A DNA stretch of 64,000 bases from Taibaiella sp965229095 (GCA_965229095.1 OZ245855.1:4960001-5024000); one strand, 5' to 3'. Positions 1 to 8,744 are shown, numbered from the stretch's first letter. Made by a program: numbers and translations. Notes: generated by a model not told the origin, from the sequence alone.

Positions 1-1806
1 GCCAACCAGATTGCTGCCGGTGAGGTGATCCAGCGTCCGGCCTCTGCCGTAAAAGAACTGCTGGAAAATGCCATAGATGCGGATGCTACCGAAATTCAAC
101 TGATCATTAAGGATGCCGGGAAAGAGCTGATCCAGGTCGTGGACAACGGCAAGGGCATGAGCCCCATGGATGCCCGCATGAGCTTTGAACGGCATGCTAC
201 ATCCAAGATCAGGCATATCGACGACCTGTTCTCGATCAAAACCATGGGCTTCAGGGGTGAGGCGCTGGCTTCGATCGCGGCCGTGGCCCAGGTAGATATG
301 AAGACCAGGCAGCACCACGAGGAGCTGGGCACGCATCTGGCCATCGAGGCTTCCGTAATCCTGAAACAAGAGCCTGTGGCCAGTAATCCCGGCACCAGCT
401 TCTCTATCAGGAACCTTTTTTATAATGTACCTGCCCGCCGGAAATTCCTGAAGTCCAATACTTCGGAATACAAACATATTATAGATGAATTTACCCGGGT
501 AGCAATGGCTTATCCCCAGATCGCTTTCCGCCTGTTCCACAACAATACCGAACAGTTTCACCTGTCGGCAGGCAATTTGAAGACCCGTATTGTAGAATTG
601 CTGGGCAATAAAGTAGAAAAGACCCTGGTGCCTGTAGAAGAAGATACGGAGCTGCTGCGCATACATGGTTTTATTGGTAAGCCCGAATCGGCTACCCGTA
701 CCCGGGGCAACCAGTTTTTCTTTATCAACCAGCGCTTCATCCGCAACGCCTATCTGCATCATGCGGTGGCCACGGCTTTTGAAGGCCTTATCGATAAAGA
801 GGCTTTCCCTTTTTATGTATTGTTCCTGGAGCTGGACCCCCAAAGGGTGGATGTGAACGTGCATCCCACCAAGCAGGAAGTAAAATTCGACGACGACCGC
901 CTATTGTATGCCTACCTGCAATCTACGGTAAAGCATGCCCTGGCCAAATTTAATATTGCTCCTTCTCTTGATTTTACTTTAAATACCGAAATACAGAACC
1001 TGGAAGCCTTGCGGCTACCCCAGAGCCGGGAACAAAAGGAGACAACGCAGAAAGGATACCTGTACCAGTCCTTCAGCGAAGGCGGTAAAGCCCATTTCCT
1101 GGAAAAGAGCAACGACCGCCAGCAATGGAAAGAGCAGCGGGAACATTTATTCCCCACATTGCCTTCTTTACCTGTTTTCCGGGAAAATGTCCCTGATCTT
1201 CAGGCCGGGGCAGGGGAAGCGCAGGCTGAGTTGTCATTTGAAGAGGGCAGCAATCACCAGCAGCCGGTATTGCAATGGCGCGATTACCTGATCAGCACCA
1301 TGAAATCCGGATTGCTGATCATGCATCAGAAAAGGGCCCTGGAACGGATTCAATATGAACGGCTATTGGAAAGGATCAACCACGAACATACGGTCACCCA
1401 GCAATTGTTATTTCCCGCTACTTTGCAACTGAGCCCTTCGGATGCCGCCTTGCTGGAAGACCTGTTGCCTTTCCTCAGAAAATTAGGTTATGACATTTCG
1501 CCCTTTGGGAGTCATACCTATGCCGTGCAGGGGGCGCCCCCCGATGTGCCGGCTGGAAGGGAACAGGCGCTCCTGGAAGAAATACTGGAGCAGATGAAGC
1601 ATGAATCGGCCGCATTGAAGGATCAGCAACAGGAAAAGCTGCTGCGCACGGTGAGCAAGCGGATGGCCCAGCCATCTTTGCTGTCGGCGCAGGCGGCACA
1701 AGCGCTTATCGATGAGCTATTCGCTTGTGCGCAGCCGCAATACGCCCCCGACGGAGCTAAGGTTTTTACCGTATTACCAGGGAAAAGCCTGGAAAATTTG
1801 TTGTGA
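1..1806 (+). CDS. mutL: DNA mismatch repair protein MutL (5' truncated by window edge)
   Basis: MutL couples mismatch recognition by MutS to strand removal. The frame is open from base 1 (ANQIAAGEV is the start of the GHKL ATPase), so the true start lies a few dozen bases upstream; 601 residues are visible. The ATP-lid motif GFRGEAL is at visible residue ~83, and the transducer domain follows to ~320. After a variable linker comes the C-terminal dimerisation domain from ~420. The usual nuclease motif DQHAxxE reads HQKRALE (~442-448), and the usual C-terminal CPHGRP reads APDGAK (~582-587). Metal-dependent nicking is therefore probably lost or altered. No partner mismatch-repair gene is visible. 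Confidence 0.96.
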   Translation, partial: ANQIAAGEVIQRPASAVKELLENAIDADATEIQLIIKDAGKELIQVVDNGKGMSPMDARMSFERHATSKIRHIDDLFSIKTMGFRGEALASIAAVAQVDMKTRQHHEELGTHLAIEASVILKQEPVASNPGTSFSIRNLFYNVPARRKFLKSNTSEYKHIIDEFTRVAMAYPQIAFRLFHNNTEQFHLSAGNLKTRIVELLGNKVEKTLVPVEEDTELLRIHGFIGKPESATRTRGNQFFFINQRFIRNAYLHHAVATAFEGLIDKEAFPFYVLFLELDPQRVDVNVHPTKQEVKFDDDRLLYAYLQSTVKHALAKFNIAPSLDFTLNTEIQNLEALRLPQSREQKETTQKGYLYQSFSEGGKAHFLEKSNDRQQWKEQREHLFPTLPSLPVFRENVPDLQAGAGEAQAELSFEEGSNHQQPVLQWRDYLISTMKSGLLIMHQKRALERIQYERLLERINHEHTVTQQLLFPATLQLSPSDAALLEDLLPFLRKLGYDISPFGSHTYAVQGAPPDVPAGREQALLEEILEQMKHESAALKDQQQEKLLRTVSKRMAQPSLLSAQAAQALIDELFACAQPQYAPDGAKVFTVLPGKSLENLL

Positions 1807-1894
1807 AAAGCAGGTTTTTTCAATTTTGGTAAATAAGTGAATAAACTTACATTTGGGGCATAAATTAACTTACTGGTAAATTTTCAGGTAGGCA

Positions 1895-1925
1895 TTTGTT
1901 TTTTTTACTCAAAAACATAAATTTG
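1895..1925 (+). promoter_or_regulatory. Bacteroidota-type promoter for the exbB-tonB operon
   Basis: A -33 box TTTG (1895-1898) is separated by 19 bases from a perfect -7 box TAAATTTG (1918-1925), matching the Bacteroidota sigma-factor pattern TTTG-N19/20-TAnnTTTG. It lies 58 bases before the exbB start, in an AT-rich leader. Confidence 0.75.
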
Positions 1926-1983
1926 CCGCGACTATTTTAAGTATCAATTTTTTAAACAATTAATTTCGTAAAAAAACAGAATT

Positions 1984-2832
1984 ATGGCAGACGTAAAAAC
2001 AGCCACAGCAGCAAGACCTTCAGGTGCTCCACGTGCAGCAGGTAAACCCAAAAATTCAAACAACTTCTGGATCAATTTGCTCATCGTAGTCGTTTGTGTG
2101 GTAGTAGGACAATTGATCCGTTATTTTGTATTAGGTGATCCTGCCAACTTCAGTAACCCAGCTACAAAAGAAGGCCCGCTCAACTGGAAAGCTAACATGT
2201 ACGAAGGTGGTCCTATCGTTCCCTTCCTGATTGCCATGTTCCTGGTTATGCTTGCTTTCGTTATCGAAAGAGCGATTACTGTATTGAAAGCAAAAGGTAA
2301 AGTAAACGGCGGTGAGTTCGTACGTAAAGTACAATACCACCTGGCCAACAAAAACCTGGATGCTGCATTGGCTGAGTGTGATAAACAAAGCGGTTCTGTA
2401 GGTAATGTAATGAAAGCAGGCCTGCACAAATACAAAGAGATGATCAACAATACCGAGCTGACCACTGATCAGAAAGTATTGAGCATCCAGAACGAGATCG
2501 AAGAAGCTACAGCACTGGAACTGCCTATGCTGGAGAAAAACCTGATCTTCTTGTCTACCATTACTTCCGCTGCAACCCTGTTGGGTCTGTTGGGTACGGT
2601 TGTGGGTATGATCCGTGCCTTCTCTGCAATGTCTGCTGCAGGTGCTCCCGATCCTAACAAACTGGCTGCCGGTATCTCCGAGGCCCTGTACAATACCGCT
2701 CTGGGTATCGGTACATCCTTCTTCGCGATGTTGGCTTACAACTTCTACACTACTTTGATCGATGGTATCAACTACAGCATAGACGAAAGCGGATTTACTT
2801 TAACACAAAGCTTTGCTGCTACTTATAAATAA
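1984..2832 (+). CDS. exbB: MotA/TolQ/ExbB proton-channel family protein
   Basis: This is an inner-membrane proton channel subunit that, with ExbD, energises TonB for transport across the outer membrane. The protein has 282 residues. A Lys/Asn-rich N-terminal tail precedes TM1 (~30-50); TM2 is at ~77-97, then a cytoplasmic domain, then the paired conserved helices at ~182-215 (with the GLLGTVVGMIRAF core) and ~225-255. The extra N-terminal helix and insert (~50-75) are longer than in E. coli ExbB. It is first in an operon with two exbD genes and tonB, with gaps of 59, 58 and 83 bases. The start is set by the upstream promoter and the absence of an earlier in-frame ATG. Confidence 0.93.
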   Translation: MADVKTATAARPSGAPRAAGKPKNSNNFWINLLIVVVCVVVGQLIRYFVLGDPANFSNPATKEGPLNWKANMYEGGPIVPFLIAMFLVMLAFVIERAITVLKAKGKVNGGEFVRKVQYHLANKNLDAALAECDKQSGSVGNVMKAGLHKYKEMINNTELTTDQKVLSIQNEIEEATALELPMLEKNLIFLSTITSAATLLGLLGTVVGMIRAFSAMSAAGAPDPNKLAAGISEALYNTALGIGTSFFAMLAYNFYTTLIDGINYSIDESGFTLTQSFAATYK

Positions 2833-2891
2833 GTGCAGCAATATTTTGTGGAAATGAATCATTTCTTCGTCTAACATTAAATTACAAGAAG

Positions 2892-3560
2892 ATGCCAAAA
2901 ATAAAATTGCCTCGTAAGAGTACGCATATTGACATGACGGCCATGTGTGACGTCGCGTTCCTGCTGCTTACTTTCTTTATGTTGGCTACAAAATTCAAAC
3001 CTGAAGAAACTGTTGTGGTGGATAAGCCTGCGTCTACTTCCACCAAGCAGATTAAAGAAGGTTTTTTGCAGATCACCCTGGATGCCAAAGGACGAGTGTT
3101 CTTTACGGTAGATAACCTGAACGATAAAAGAGCAATCATCGATCAGATCAGCACCGAAAAGAACCTGAACCTGAACGCGGCAGAGAAAGAAGCCTTTATT
3201 ACCGGCGGAGAGATAGGCGTGCCTTTTACGCAGCTGAAAAGCTACCTGGCCATGCCCCCCGATCAGCGCAAAAAGTTTGATAAAGAACAGGCTCCCGGCA
3301 TCCCAACCGATACCACTGCCAATTTCGATACCAATGAGCTGGCTTACTGGGTGTTGAAATCCCGCTATATCGTGGACAATGGTAAAGGCCGTATCGTGAT
3401 CAAAGCCGATGGCAAAGCGGAATATCCCGCCATCGCAAAAGTGATCGGTACCTTGGGCAAACAAAAGGTGTTCCGTTTCAGCTTCCTCACCGATCTGAAA
3501 GGCGTACCGCAAGGCACTGCACTTGCAGCGGAAAGAGCGTCGGGCAAGTCCGAGGAATAG
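2892..3560 (+). CDS. exbD: ExbD/TolR family biopolymer transport protein (first copy)
   Basis: ExbD is the single-span partner of ExbB, and its membrane aspartate carries protons. A short cytoplasmic N-terminus is followed by the TM at ~16-38 (MCDVAFLLLTFFMLATKF), which keeps the conserved Asp. A periplasmic domain fills the rest of the 222 residues. This is long for ExbD (usually ~140), with an insert at ~90-150 that includes a DQRKKFDKEQAPGIPTD stretch. Two unequal ExbD copies in tandem are common in Bacteroidota TonB operons. The product probably forms a hetero-complex with the next gene product. Confidence 0.9.
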   Translation: MPKIKLPRKSTHIDMTAMCDVAFLLLTFFMLATKFKPEETVVVDKPASTSTKQIKEGFLQITLDAKGRVFFTVDNLNDKRAIIDQISTEKNLNLNAAEKEAFITGGEIGVPFTQLKSYLAMPPDQRKKFDKEQAPGIPTDTTANFDTNELAYWVLKSRYIVDNGKGRIVIKADGKAEYPAIAKVIGTLGKQKVFRFSFLTDLKGVPQGTALAAERASGKSEE

Positions 3561-3618
3561 CATTCCTTACCGGAAGCTAGGTACAATTCAATATTAACAA
3601 AATTAAACAAATACAACC

Positions 3619-4173
3619 ATGGCAGAAATAGAGGTAAAAGGTGGGAAGAAAGGTACCCCCCGCATTGACCTTACACCAATGGTGGATTTGGGATTCCTGC
3701 TCATCACTTTCTTCATGTTTACAACAACCATGTCGAAGCCGAAAGCAATGGAAATTCAGATGCCTTTTAAAGATGATAAGCTGGAGGAAAAGGATCAGAG
3801 CAAGATCAAAAATGATGAAGCCCTTACCTTATTGCTGAGCAAAGATCACAGGATATACTATTATTACGGTATCGGCGACGATCCTACCAAGCCGCCTAAA
3901 GTGGAAGTGACTTATTTCAGGGATAAAGACGGTATCCGCGATGTACTGATCAACAAAAAGAAGACGGTACAAAGCCTGATCAGCCAGGGTGTGCTGGCCG
4001 CTAAAGATAAAGTGGTGGTACTCATTAAACCTGATGTCAACAGTACTACCGATGACCTGATCAATATCCTTGATGAAATGACGATCAATGCCATCCCTGT
4101 ATATGCAGTAGTGGACATTACGCCTGTAGACAAGGAATTTATTACAGCAACAGAAGCAGTTAATCAACAATAA
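3619..4173 (+). CDS. exbD: ExbD/TolR family biopolymer transport protein (second copy)
   Basis: This second ExbD paralogue has 184 residues. The N-terminal TM is at ~16-38 (MVDLGFLLITFFMF), with the proton-carrying Asp at ~21. The periplasmic domain ends in the typical ExbD fold (KVVVLIKPD... ALDEMT-like region). It is only moderately similar to the preceding copy, mainly in the TM, so this is an old duplication. It lies between the first exbD and tonB in the same operon. Confidence 0.9.
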   Translation: MAEIEVKGGKKGTPRIDLTPMVDLGFLLITFFMFTTTMSKPKAMEIQMPFKDDKLEEKDQSKIKNDEALTLLLSKDHRIYYYYGIGDDPTKPPKVEVTYFRDKDGIRDVLINKKKTVQSLISQGVLAAKDKVVVLIKPDVNSTTDDLINILDEMTINAIPVYAVVDITPVDKEFITATEAVNQQ

Positions 4174-4256
4174 TTTGCCGGGAGGATAAAGCCGGTAAGG
4201 ACTATCCTTTATGCAAATGTTGAAGATCCTGCATCTCACATTAAAGTAAAAACATT

Positions 4257-5066
4257 ATGGACATCAATAAAATTTTAAACGCCGATTACCTCGACATCCT
4301 TTTCGAAGGGCGGAACAAGAAGTATGGCGGCTATGAATTGCGCAAAAAATACCGGGTCCGCGCAGCCATAGCAGGCATGATCTCTGTTCTGGTTATAGGT
4401 GGATCATTTGCCGGTACTATGTACAAGGCTAAAGAAAAGATCGTTGAAGCGCCGCCGGTAATCAAGGATATAGCCCTTACCGAGCCGCCTCCGGTAGATC
4501 CGAAGAAGCCGCCGCCGCCGCCGCCGGTAGAGCCGCCACCCCCGGTAAAGCCTACCGTTAAATTTACACCTCCTATTATTAAGAAAAATGAAGAGGTAAA
4601 AGAAGAAGAAAGGATCGAAGAACCACCCAAAGATGAAAAAGTGGTTGTAGGTCCGAAGAGTGCGGAAGGTTCCGGTGATCCTAACGCAATCGATCCGGGT
4701 CTTTCCAACCCCGGGACAGGTACCGGTAAAGCCGTTGAGGCTGCTCCGCCACCCGATAAGATCTTTACTTCCGTTGAACAAATGCCCCAGCCTCCGTTTG
4801 ATGTAAACAAATACCTGGCGCAAAACATCCGTTATCCTGCAGCCGCCAAAGAAGACGGTATCCAGGGTAGGGTAGTGTTACAGTTCGTAGTAGATAAAGA
4901 CGGCAGCGTAACCAATATCGTTATCCAAAGGGATATCGGTGGCGGTTGTGGTAAAGAAGCCGAACGTGTCGTACGCAGCATGCCGAAATGGAAACCCGGC
5001 AAGCAAAACGGGCAGCCGGTTAGGGTGTATTACACCTTGCCTGTTTCCTTCAAACTGCAAGAGTAA
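4257..5066 (+). CDS. tonB: TonB energy-transducing protein
   Basis: TonB spans the periplasm and passes energy from ExbB/ExbD to TonB-dependent receptors such as the one at 51.4-53.7 kb. The 269 residues comprise a cytoplasmic start (IFEGRNKKYGGYELRKKY is typical of Bacteroidota TonB), a TM at ~38-58, a long Pro-rich rigid linker (~75-105, many PPPP runs) followed by a charged stretch, and the C-terminal TonB domain (~185-269) beginning NIRYPAAAKEDGIQGRVV. The operon ends in a strong terminator just after the stop. Confidence 0.95.
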   Translation: MDINKILNADYLDILFEGRNKKYGGYELRKKYRVRAAIAGMISVLVIGGSFAGTMYKAKEKIVEAPPVIKDIALTEPPPVDPKKPPPPPPVEPPPPVKPTVKFTPPIIKKNEEVKEEERIEEPPKDEKVVVGPKSAEGSGDPNAIDPGLSNPGTGTGKAVEAAPPPDKIFTSVEQMPQPPFDVNKYLAQNIRYPAAAKEDGIQGRVVLQFVVDKDGSVTNIVIQRDIGGGCGKEAERVVRSMPKWKPGKQNGQPVRVYYTLPVSFKLQE

Positions 5067-5080
5067 TAGTTACGCAGATA

Positions 5081-5116
5081 AAAGAAAAACCGCTCCCCTC
5101 CGGAGCGGTTTTTCTT
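5081..5116 (+). terminator. Intrinsic terminator of the exbB-tonB operon
   Basis: The stem is AAACCGCTCC/GGAGCGGTTT with a short loop (about 5087-5111), followed by a T-rich tail. The tail provides the -33 box of the next promoter. Confidence 0.85.
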
Positions 5117-5146
5117 TTGCTCCGGCCGAAAATTCCTGTAAATTTG
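5116..5146 (+). promoter_or_regulatory. Bacteroidota-type promoter for the OmpH-like gene
   Basis: TTTG (5116-5119), a 19-base spacer and TAAATTTG (5139-5146) form a full match, 26 bases upstream of the start codon. The -33 box lies inside the T-tract of the tonB terminator. Confidence 0.75.
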
Positions 5147-5172
5147 CCCGAAATTTTATATACCATAATCAT

Positions 5173-5802
5173 ATGTTTCAACCATCCCGATTGATCAATA
5201 AGTACGTTGCATTAAGTGCAGTCGCTGTTTTATTCCTGGCCTCCTGCGGCGATAAGAAAAATACTGCCGCCACCAAGCCCGCCGACAAGGCAACCGAAGC
5301 ACCGGCAACCACGCCTACCGGCAAGATCGCTTATGTGAACCTGGATACCCTGGAAGTGAAATACGAATACTTTAAATCAAGAAAAGCGGAATTTGAAAAG
5401 AAGACAGCCGGCATGGAAGCCGAAGTAGAAAGGCTGGCCCAATCTTTCCAGAATGAATATGCGGCTTTCCAGAAAAAAGCGCAGGCCGGTACCCTGACAC
5501 AGGCCGAAGGGGAAGCAGCTCAGAAAAAACTGGGTCAGATGCAGCAGAATATCGAAAGTCGCAGGCAGACCCTGCAGGCCCAGCTGATGAAAGAACAGGA
5601 GACTTTCAATAAAGAGCTACAAAAACGCCTCGACGATTACCTGGTAAAATACAACGCAGATAAAGGCTACGATTTTATCCTCTCCTATGTAAAGGGCGGT
5701 AATATCCTGTTTGCCAACAAAGCCCTGGACATCACGGCAGAAGTGATCAAAGGCATGAATACAGAAGATGGCGCTAAGCCGGCAGCGGATAGCAGCAAGT
5801 AA
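5173..5802 (+). CDS. OmpH/Skp-family periplasmic chaperone, lipoprotein form
   Basis: This is a predicted periplasmic chaperone for unfolded outer-membrane proteins. I chose the ATG at 5173 because it gives a lipoprotein signal (hydrophobic ~12-24, lipobox LASC with Cys ~26) directly behind a good promoter; the same frame is open further upstream but without a signal. A Thr/Pro/Ala linker follows, then GKIAYVNLDTLEVKYEYF, the typical OmpH start. A long Glu/Lys/Gln-rich coiled coil (~75-160) and a short C-terminal strand complete it. At 209 residues it is slightly longer than Skp, because of the lipoprotein leader and linker. Confidence 0.88.
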   Translation: MFQPSRLINKYVALSAVAVLFLASCGDKKNTAATKPADKATEAPATTPTGKIAYVNLDTLEVKYEYFKSRKAEFEKKTAGMEAEVERLAQSFQNEYAAFQKKAQAGTLTQAEGEAAQKKLGQMQQNIESRRQTLQAQLMKEQETFNKELQKRLDDYLVKYNADKGYDFILSYVKGGNILFANKALDITAEVIKGMNTEDGAKPAADSSK

Positions 5803-5818
5803 TCTTCAACTTTATAAT

Positions 5819-5850
5819 AATCGCCGGGGCTTATGTTCCGGCGATTGAAT
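5819..5850 (+). terminator. Hairpin terminator after the OmpH-like gene
   Basis: The inverted repeat AATCGCCGG/CCGGCGATT (5819-5846) lies 16 bases after the stop codon and is followed by a short AT-rich tail. The T-tract is weak. Confidence 0.55.
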
Positions 5851-5864
5851 TTGTGGTACTGTTG

Positions 5865-5913
5865 CCGGCAGGAGACGGTCGGGACGCGCAGCGACCTGAA
5901 CGTCTCCTGCCGG
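5865..5913. repeat. 49-bp imperfect palindrome, REP-like
   Basis: CCGGCAGGAGACG (5865-5877) is the exact reverse complement of CGTCTCCTGCCGG (5901-5913). An inner GGTCG/CGACC stem extends the hairpin. It is GC-rich between two same-strand genes and has no T-tract, so it looks more like a dispersed repeat than a terminator. No second copy was noticed in this window. Confidence 0.6.
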
Positions 5914-5964
5914 AATGATGCTGACGTTCATGATAAGCGGATAGCCCAATAAAAAAGATTTCTT

Positions 5965-6516
5965 ATGCTCAAGCGCTTGTTGCATAGCCCATTCCTGCTT
6001 TTATGTATTGCTGTTGCAGCGATCATAGGCACCGGCTGTTCCTCCTCCCGCAAAGTGGCGGGCACGGGGCATAAGCCGCCTGCTTCCCTTACCGAGCGGG
6101 AACTGCGGCAGAAGTATGCCGGAAGGGTAGCTGCCTCGGCAGGGGATATCGACAATATACCCTTGTATCGTTTTGTCGACGAATGGTATGGCGTGCCTTA
6201 CCGGTATGGCGGTAACGGCAAGAGCGGGGTCGATTGCTCCGGCTTTTCTACGAAACTATATGCCAGTGTCTACAACATGCCGATAGTACGTACTGCGCAG
6301 CAGCAATACGATGCCAGCAAAAAAGTGAAAAGAAAGAAGCTGAAGGAAGGCGATCTGGTATTCTTCAACGAAGGCGGGCGGAAAATAACCCATGTGGGCG
6401 TTTATCTGATAAACGATTACTTTGTACATGCCAGCACGGGCAATGGGGTGATGATCAGCAACCTGAACGATGCGTATTGGGAAGATCATTTTGCCGGTGG
6501 TGGCAAACTGCGGTAG
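5965..6516 (+). CDS. NlpC/P60 (C40) cell-wall hydrolase, lipoprotein
   Basis: This is a predicted peptidoglycan endopeptidase that cuts D-Glu-meso-Dap-type stem-peptide bonds. The lipoprotein signal has the lipobox GTGC (Cys ~21). The NlpC/P60 domain covers ~68-183, with catalytic Cys91 (VDCSGF), His143 (THVGVY) and His155 (FVHAST). At 183 residues it is a compact single-domain enzyme, like E. coli Spr/NlpC lipoproteins. It stands alone between two hairpins. The start is supported by the signal sequence. Confidence 0.93.
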   Translation: MLKRLLHSPFLLLCIAVAAIIGTGCSSSRKVAGTGHKPPASLTERELRQKYAGRVAASAGDIDNIPLYRFVDEWYGVPYRYGGNGKSGVDCSGFSTKLYASVYNMPIVRTAQQQYDASKKVKRKKLKEGDLVFFNEGGRKITHVGVYLINDYFVHASTGNGVMISNLNDAYWEDHFAGGGKLR

Positions 6517-6546
6517 CCGGTAAAGCAGCCAGCTTTAAGGCATACA

Positions 6547-6585
6547 ACAACAGGCCGGGCTTCTCCAGAAGCCCGGCCTGTTGTC
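6547..6585. terminator. Long GC-rich hairpin between convergent genes
   Basis: The two 17-base arms (AACAGGCCGGGCTTCT region and its complement) enclose a 4-base loop. The hairpin lies between the NlpC/P60 gene (+) and a lipoprotein gene (-), and could stop transcription from both sides. It has no long T-tract. Confidence 0.6.
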
Positions 6586-6619
6586 ATAGGGAGGACGGGT
6601 ATTTATCGTGCGAAAAAGA

Positions 6620-7051
6620 TCAGGGTGTTAAGGTGTACACGAGTGTAGACCGGTCAGGGTTATTCTGAGGTTTACCTAGGCTGATAACGGAAGCCGCAGT
6701 TACAGAAGCGCCGGGATTTAAAGGATTATTGTAAACAATGTCTTTATCGGTAGTTTCGTAATAGGCGCCATCCGCAGCCTTTACCTTCCAGTGTAAGGTG
6801 ATACCTCTCTCGAGTGTCTTGTTGGAGACGTTTTTAATAGCATAATCGATCCGGATGTAATCTTCGCCGGGGAAATCTTCGTTAGGCTCATAAATCTCAT
6901 TGATGGTAAGCTGGAAATCGGCAGCCGTAAAGGTGCTGGCAGCCGGGTTTTCCGGGGTAGGGCTGTCACTTTTGTTGCAGCTTCCCATAGTTAATAAAGA
7001 TAGTCCCAGCAGGGCTACACAGATCGAATGCTTCAATTGTTTTCCGGTCAT
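6620..7051 (-). CDS. Small lipoprotein of unknown function
   Basis: I do not recognise the family. The start at 7051 (MTGKQLKHS) is preferred over the ATG at 7087 because it puts the basic and hydrophobic signal at the N-terminus; the lipobox is LTMGSC. About 25 Ser/Pro/Thr/Asn-rich linker residues follow. The rest looks like one Ig-like beta-sandwich of the DUF4352/CARDB kind: ADFQLTINEIYE, DYAIKNVSNKTLERGI, then an aromatic-rich tail. It is probably anchored in the periplasm or on the surface. It is monocistronic, convergent with the NlpC/P60 gene. Confidence 0.7.
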   Translation of the reverse strand: MTGKQLKHSICVALLGLSLLTMGSCNKSDSPTPENPAASTFTAADFQLTINEIYEPNEDFPGEDYIRIDYAIKNVSNKTLERGITLHWKVKAADGAYYETTDKDIVYNNPLNPGASVTAASVISLGKPQNNPDRSTLVYTLTP

Positions 7052-7172
7052 TCTTGTCGCTTTTAAGTAGTCTTGAAATTTTGTCAAAACTACTGGGGGC
7101 GCCTTGTGTGGCCTATACCGGTTTCTGTGTATTTTGTGTCTTTTTGCATTTTTTTAAGGTTGCCAGGGCATG

Positions 7173-7213
7173 AAAAAAGGGCCGGCTTCTGTAAGAGAAG
7201 CCGGCCCTTTTTA
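7173..7213 (-). terminator. Terminator of purH
   Basis: AAAAAGGGCCGGCTTCT pairs with AGAAGCCGGCCCTTTTT around a 5-base loop. A-runs and T-runs flank both sides, so it works in either direction. It lies 20 bases after the purH stop. Confidence 0.88.
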
Positions 7214-7232
7214 TGAAGTAAGTATCGGATAA

Positions 7233-8744
7233 TTAGTGTCTGAAATGACGCATCCCGGTAATCACCAGGGCCATGCCGTTCTGTTGGCAATAAGCAACCG
7301 TGTCTTTGTCCCGGATTGAGCCGCCGGGCTGTATTACCGCAGTAATGCCTGCCTCATGGGCCATCTTTACACAATCATCAAATGGGAAAAAAGCATCGGA
7401 AGCCAGTACAGCGCCCTGCAGGTCGAAACCAAAGCTCTTCGCTTTTTCGAGCGAATGACGTAAGGCATCCACCCGGCTGGTCTGGCCGCAGCCTTTACCC
7501 AGCAACTGCTGGTCTTTTACCAGGGCAATCGCATTGGATTTAAGATGCTTGCATACCAGGTTGGCAAATACCAGGTCTTTCTTCTGGGTTTCGGTTGCGG
7601 GCTGGGCGCCTTCTTCCTTCCATTGGGCATAGTTACCTTCGTCGGCGCCCTGGGTCAGGATGCCGCCCAATACATTCTTGAATACGGTCTTGGTTTGCAA
7701 TGCCTGTTTTTGTGCCAGCAGGATACGGTTCTTTTTGGTTTGTAGGATTTCCAGGGCTTCTGTGTCGAACCCGGGGGCCAGCAATATTTCGAAGAACAGC
7801 TCATTGATCTTTTCTGCAGTAGCCTTATCTATTGTTTTATTGGTTGCCAGCACGCCGCCGAAAGCGCTTTCGGGGTCGCCGGCCAGGGCCGCTTCCCATG
7901 CTGCTCCCAGGGTAGCTTTCTGGGCTACGCCGCATACATTGGTATGTTTGATGATCGCAAAAACAGGATCGGCATCCTGGTCAAACTCTGCGATGAGCTG
8001 TGCGGCTGCATCCACATCTACCAGGTTGTTGTACGATAGCTCTTTACCATGCAGCTTGTCAAAAGTATCTTCCAGGTTGCCATAGAATACGCCTTGCTGG
8101 TGCGGGTTTTCACCATAGCGCAATACTTGCTTGCCCTGGAAAGGCGGTACAATAGTGCCGTTGAAATAATTGTTGATGGCAATGTCGTAATTCATCACCA
8201 CATAAAATGCTTTGGCAGCAAATGCCCTGCGTTGTTCCAGGCTGGTAGTACCTTCCTGGGTCTTGAGCAGGTTTTCCAATGCAGCATAATCTTCTTTAGC
8301 CGCGATTACGGTCAGGTCTTTGTGGTTTTTGGCAGCAGCGCGGATCATGGAAGGACCACCGATGTCTATTTTCTCAATGATCAATTGCTCTTCCGAAGTG
8401 TTCTTCACCGTCTCTTCAAAAGGGTACAGGTCTACAATCACTAGGTCGATTTCCGGGATCTTGTATTGTTGCATCTCCGCAATATCCTGCTCCAGCTCCC
8501 TGCGTCCCAGTATCCCGCCGAAAACGGAAGGGTGGAGTGTCTTTACACGGCCGCCCAGGATCGATGGGTAGGTAGTCACTTCTTCAACAGGCACACAGGA
8601 AATACCCAGGTCTTCAATAAATTTCTGGGTACCGCCGGTAGAATAAATGGTTACGCCCAGGCGGTCCAGTTCTTTGACAATGGGCTCCAGTCCCTCTTTG
8701 TAAAATACGGAGATCAGCGCCGATTTGATTTGCTTTTGCGACAT
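7233..8744 (-). CDS. purH: Bifunctional AICAR transformylase/IMP cyclohydrolase
   Basis: PurH catalyses the last two steps of IMP synthesis: formylation of AICAR with 10-formyl-THF, then ring closure. I start at 8744 (MSQKQIKSALISVF); the upstream in-frame ATG (8780) would lie on the promoter's -7 box. This gives 503 residues, close to the usual ~510. The N-terminal MGS-like IMP cyclohydrolase domain is at ~1-190 (GGRVKTLHP). The AICARFT domain follows (RYGENPHQ ~210; KHTNVCGVA). The gene stands alone; purL of the same pathway is at 23-25 kb. Confidence 0.97.
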   Translation of the reverse strand: MSQKQIKSALISVFYKEGLEPIVKELDRLGVTIYSTGGTQKFIEDLGISCVPVEEVTTYPSILGGRVKTLHPSVFGGILGRRELEQDIAEMQQYKIPEIDLVIVDLYPFEETVKNTSEEQLIIEKIDIGGPSMIRAAAKNHKDLTVIAAKEDYAALENLLKTQEGTTSLEQRRAFAAKAFYVVMNYDIAINNYFNGTIVPPFQGKQVLRYGENPHQQGVFYGNLEDTFDKLHGKELSYNNLVDVDAAAQLIAEFDQDADPVFAIIKHTNVCGVAQKATLGAAWEAALAGDPESAFGGVLATNKTIDKATAEKINELFFEILLAPGFDTEALEILQTKKNRILLAQKQALQTKTVFKNVLGGILTQGADEGNYAQWKEEGAQPATETQKKDLVFANLVCKHLKSNAIALVKDQQLLGKGCGQTSRVDALRHSLEKAKSFGFDLQGAVLASDAFFPFDDCVKMAHEAGITAVIQPGGSIRDKDTVAYCQQNGMALVITGMRHFRH

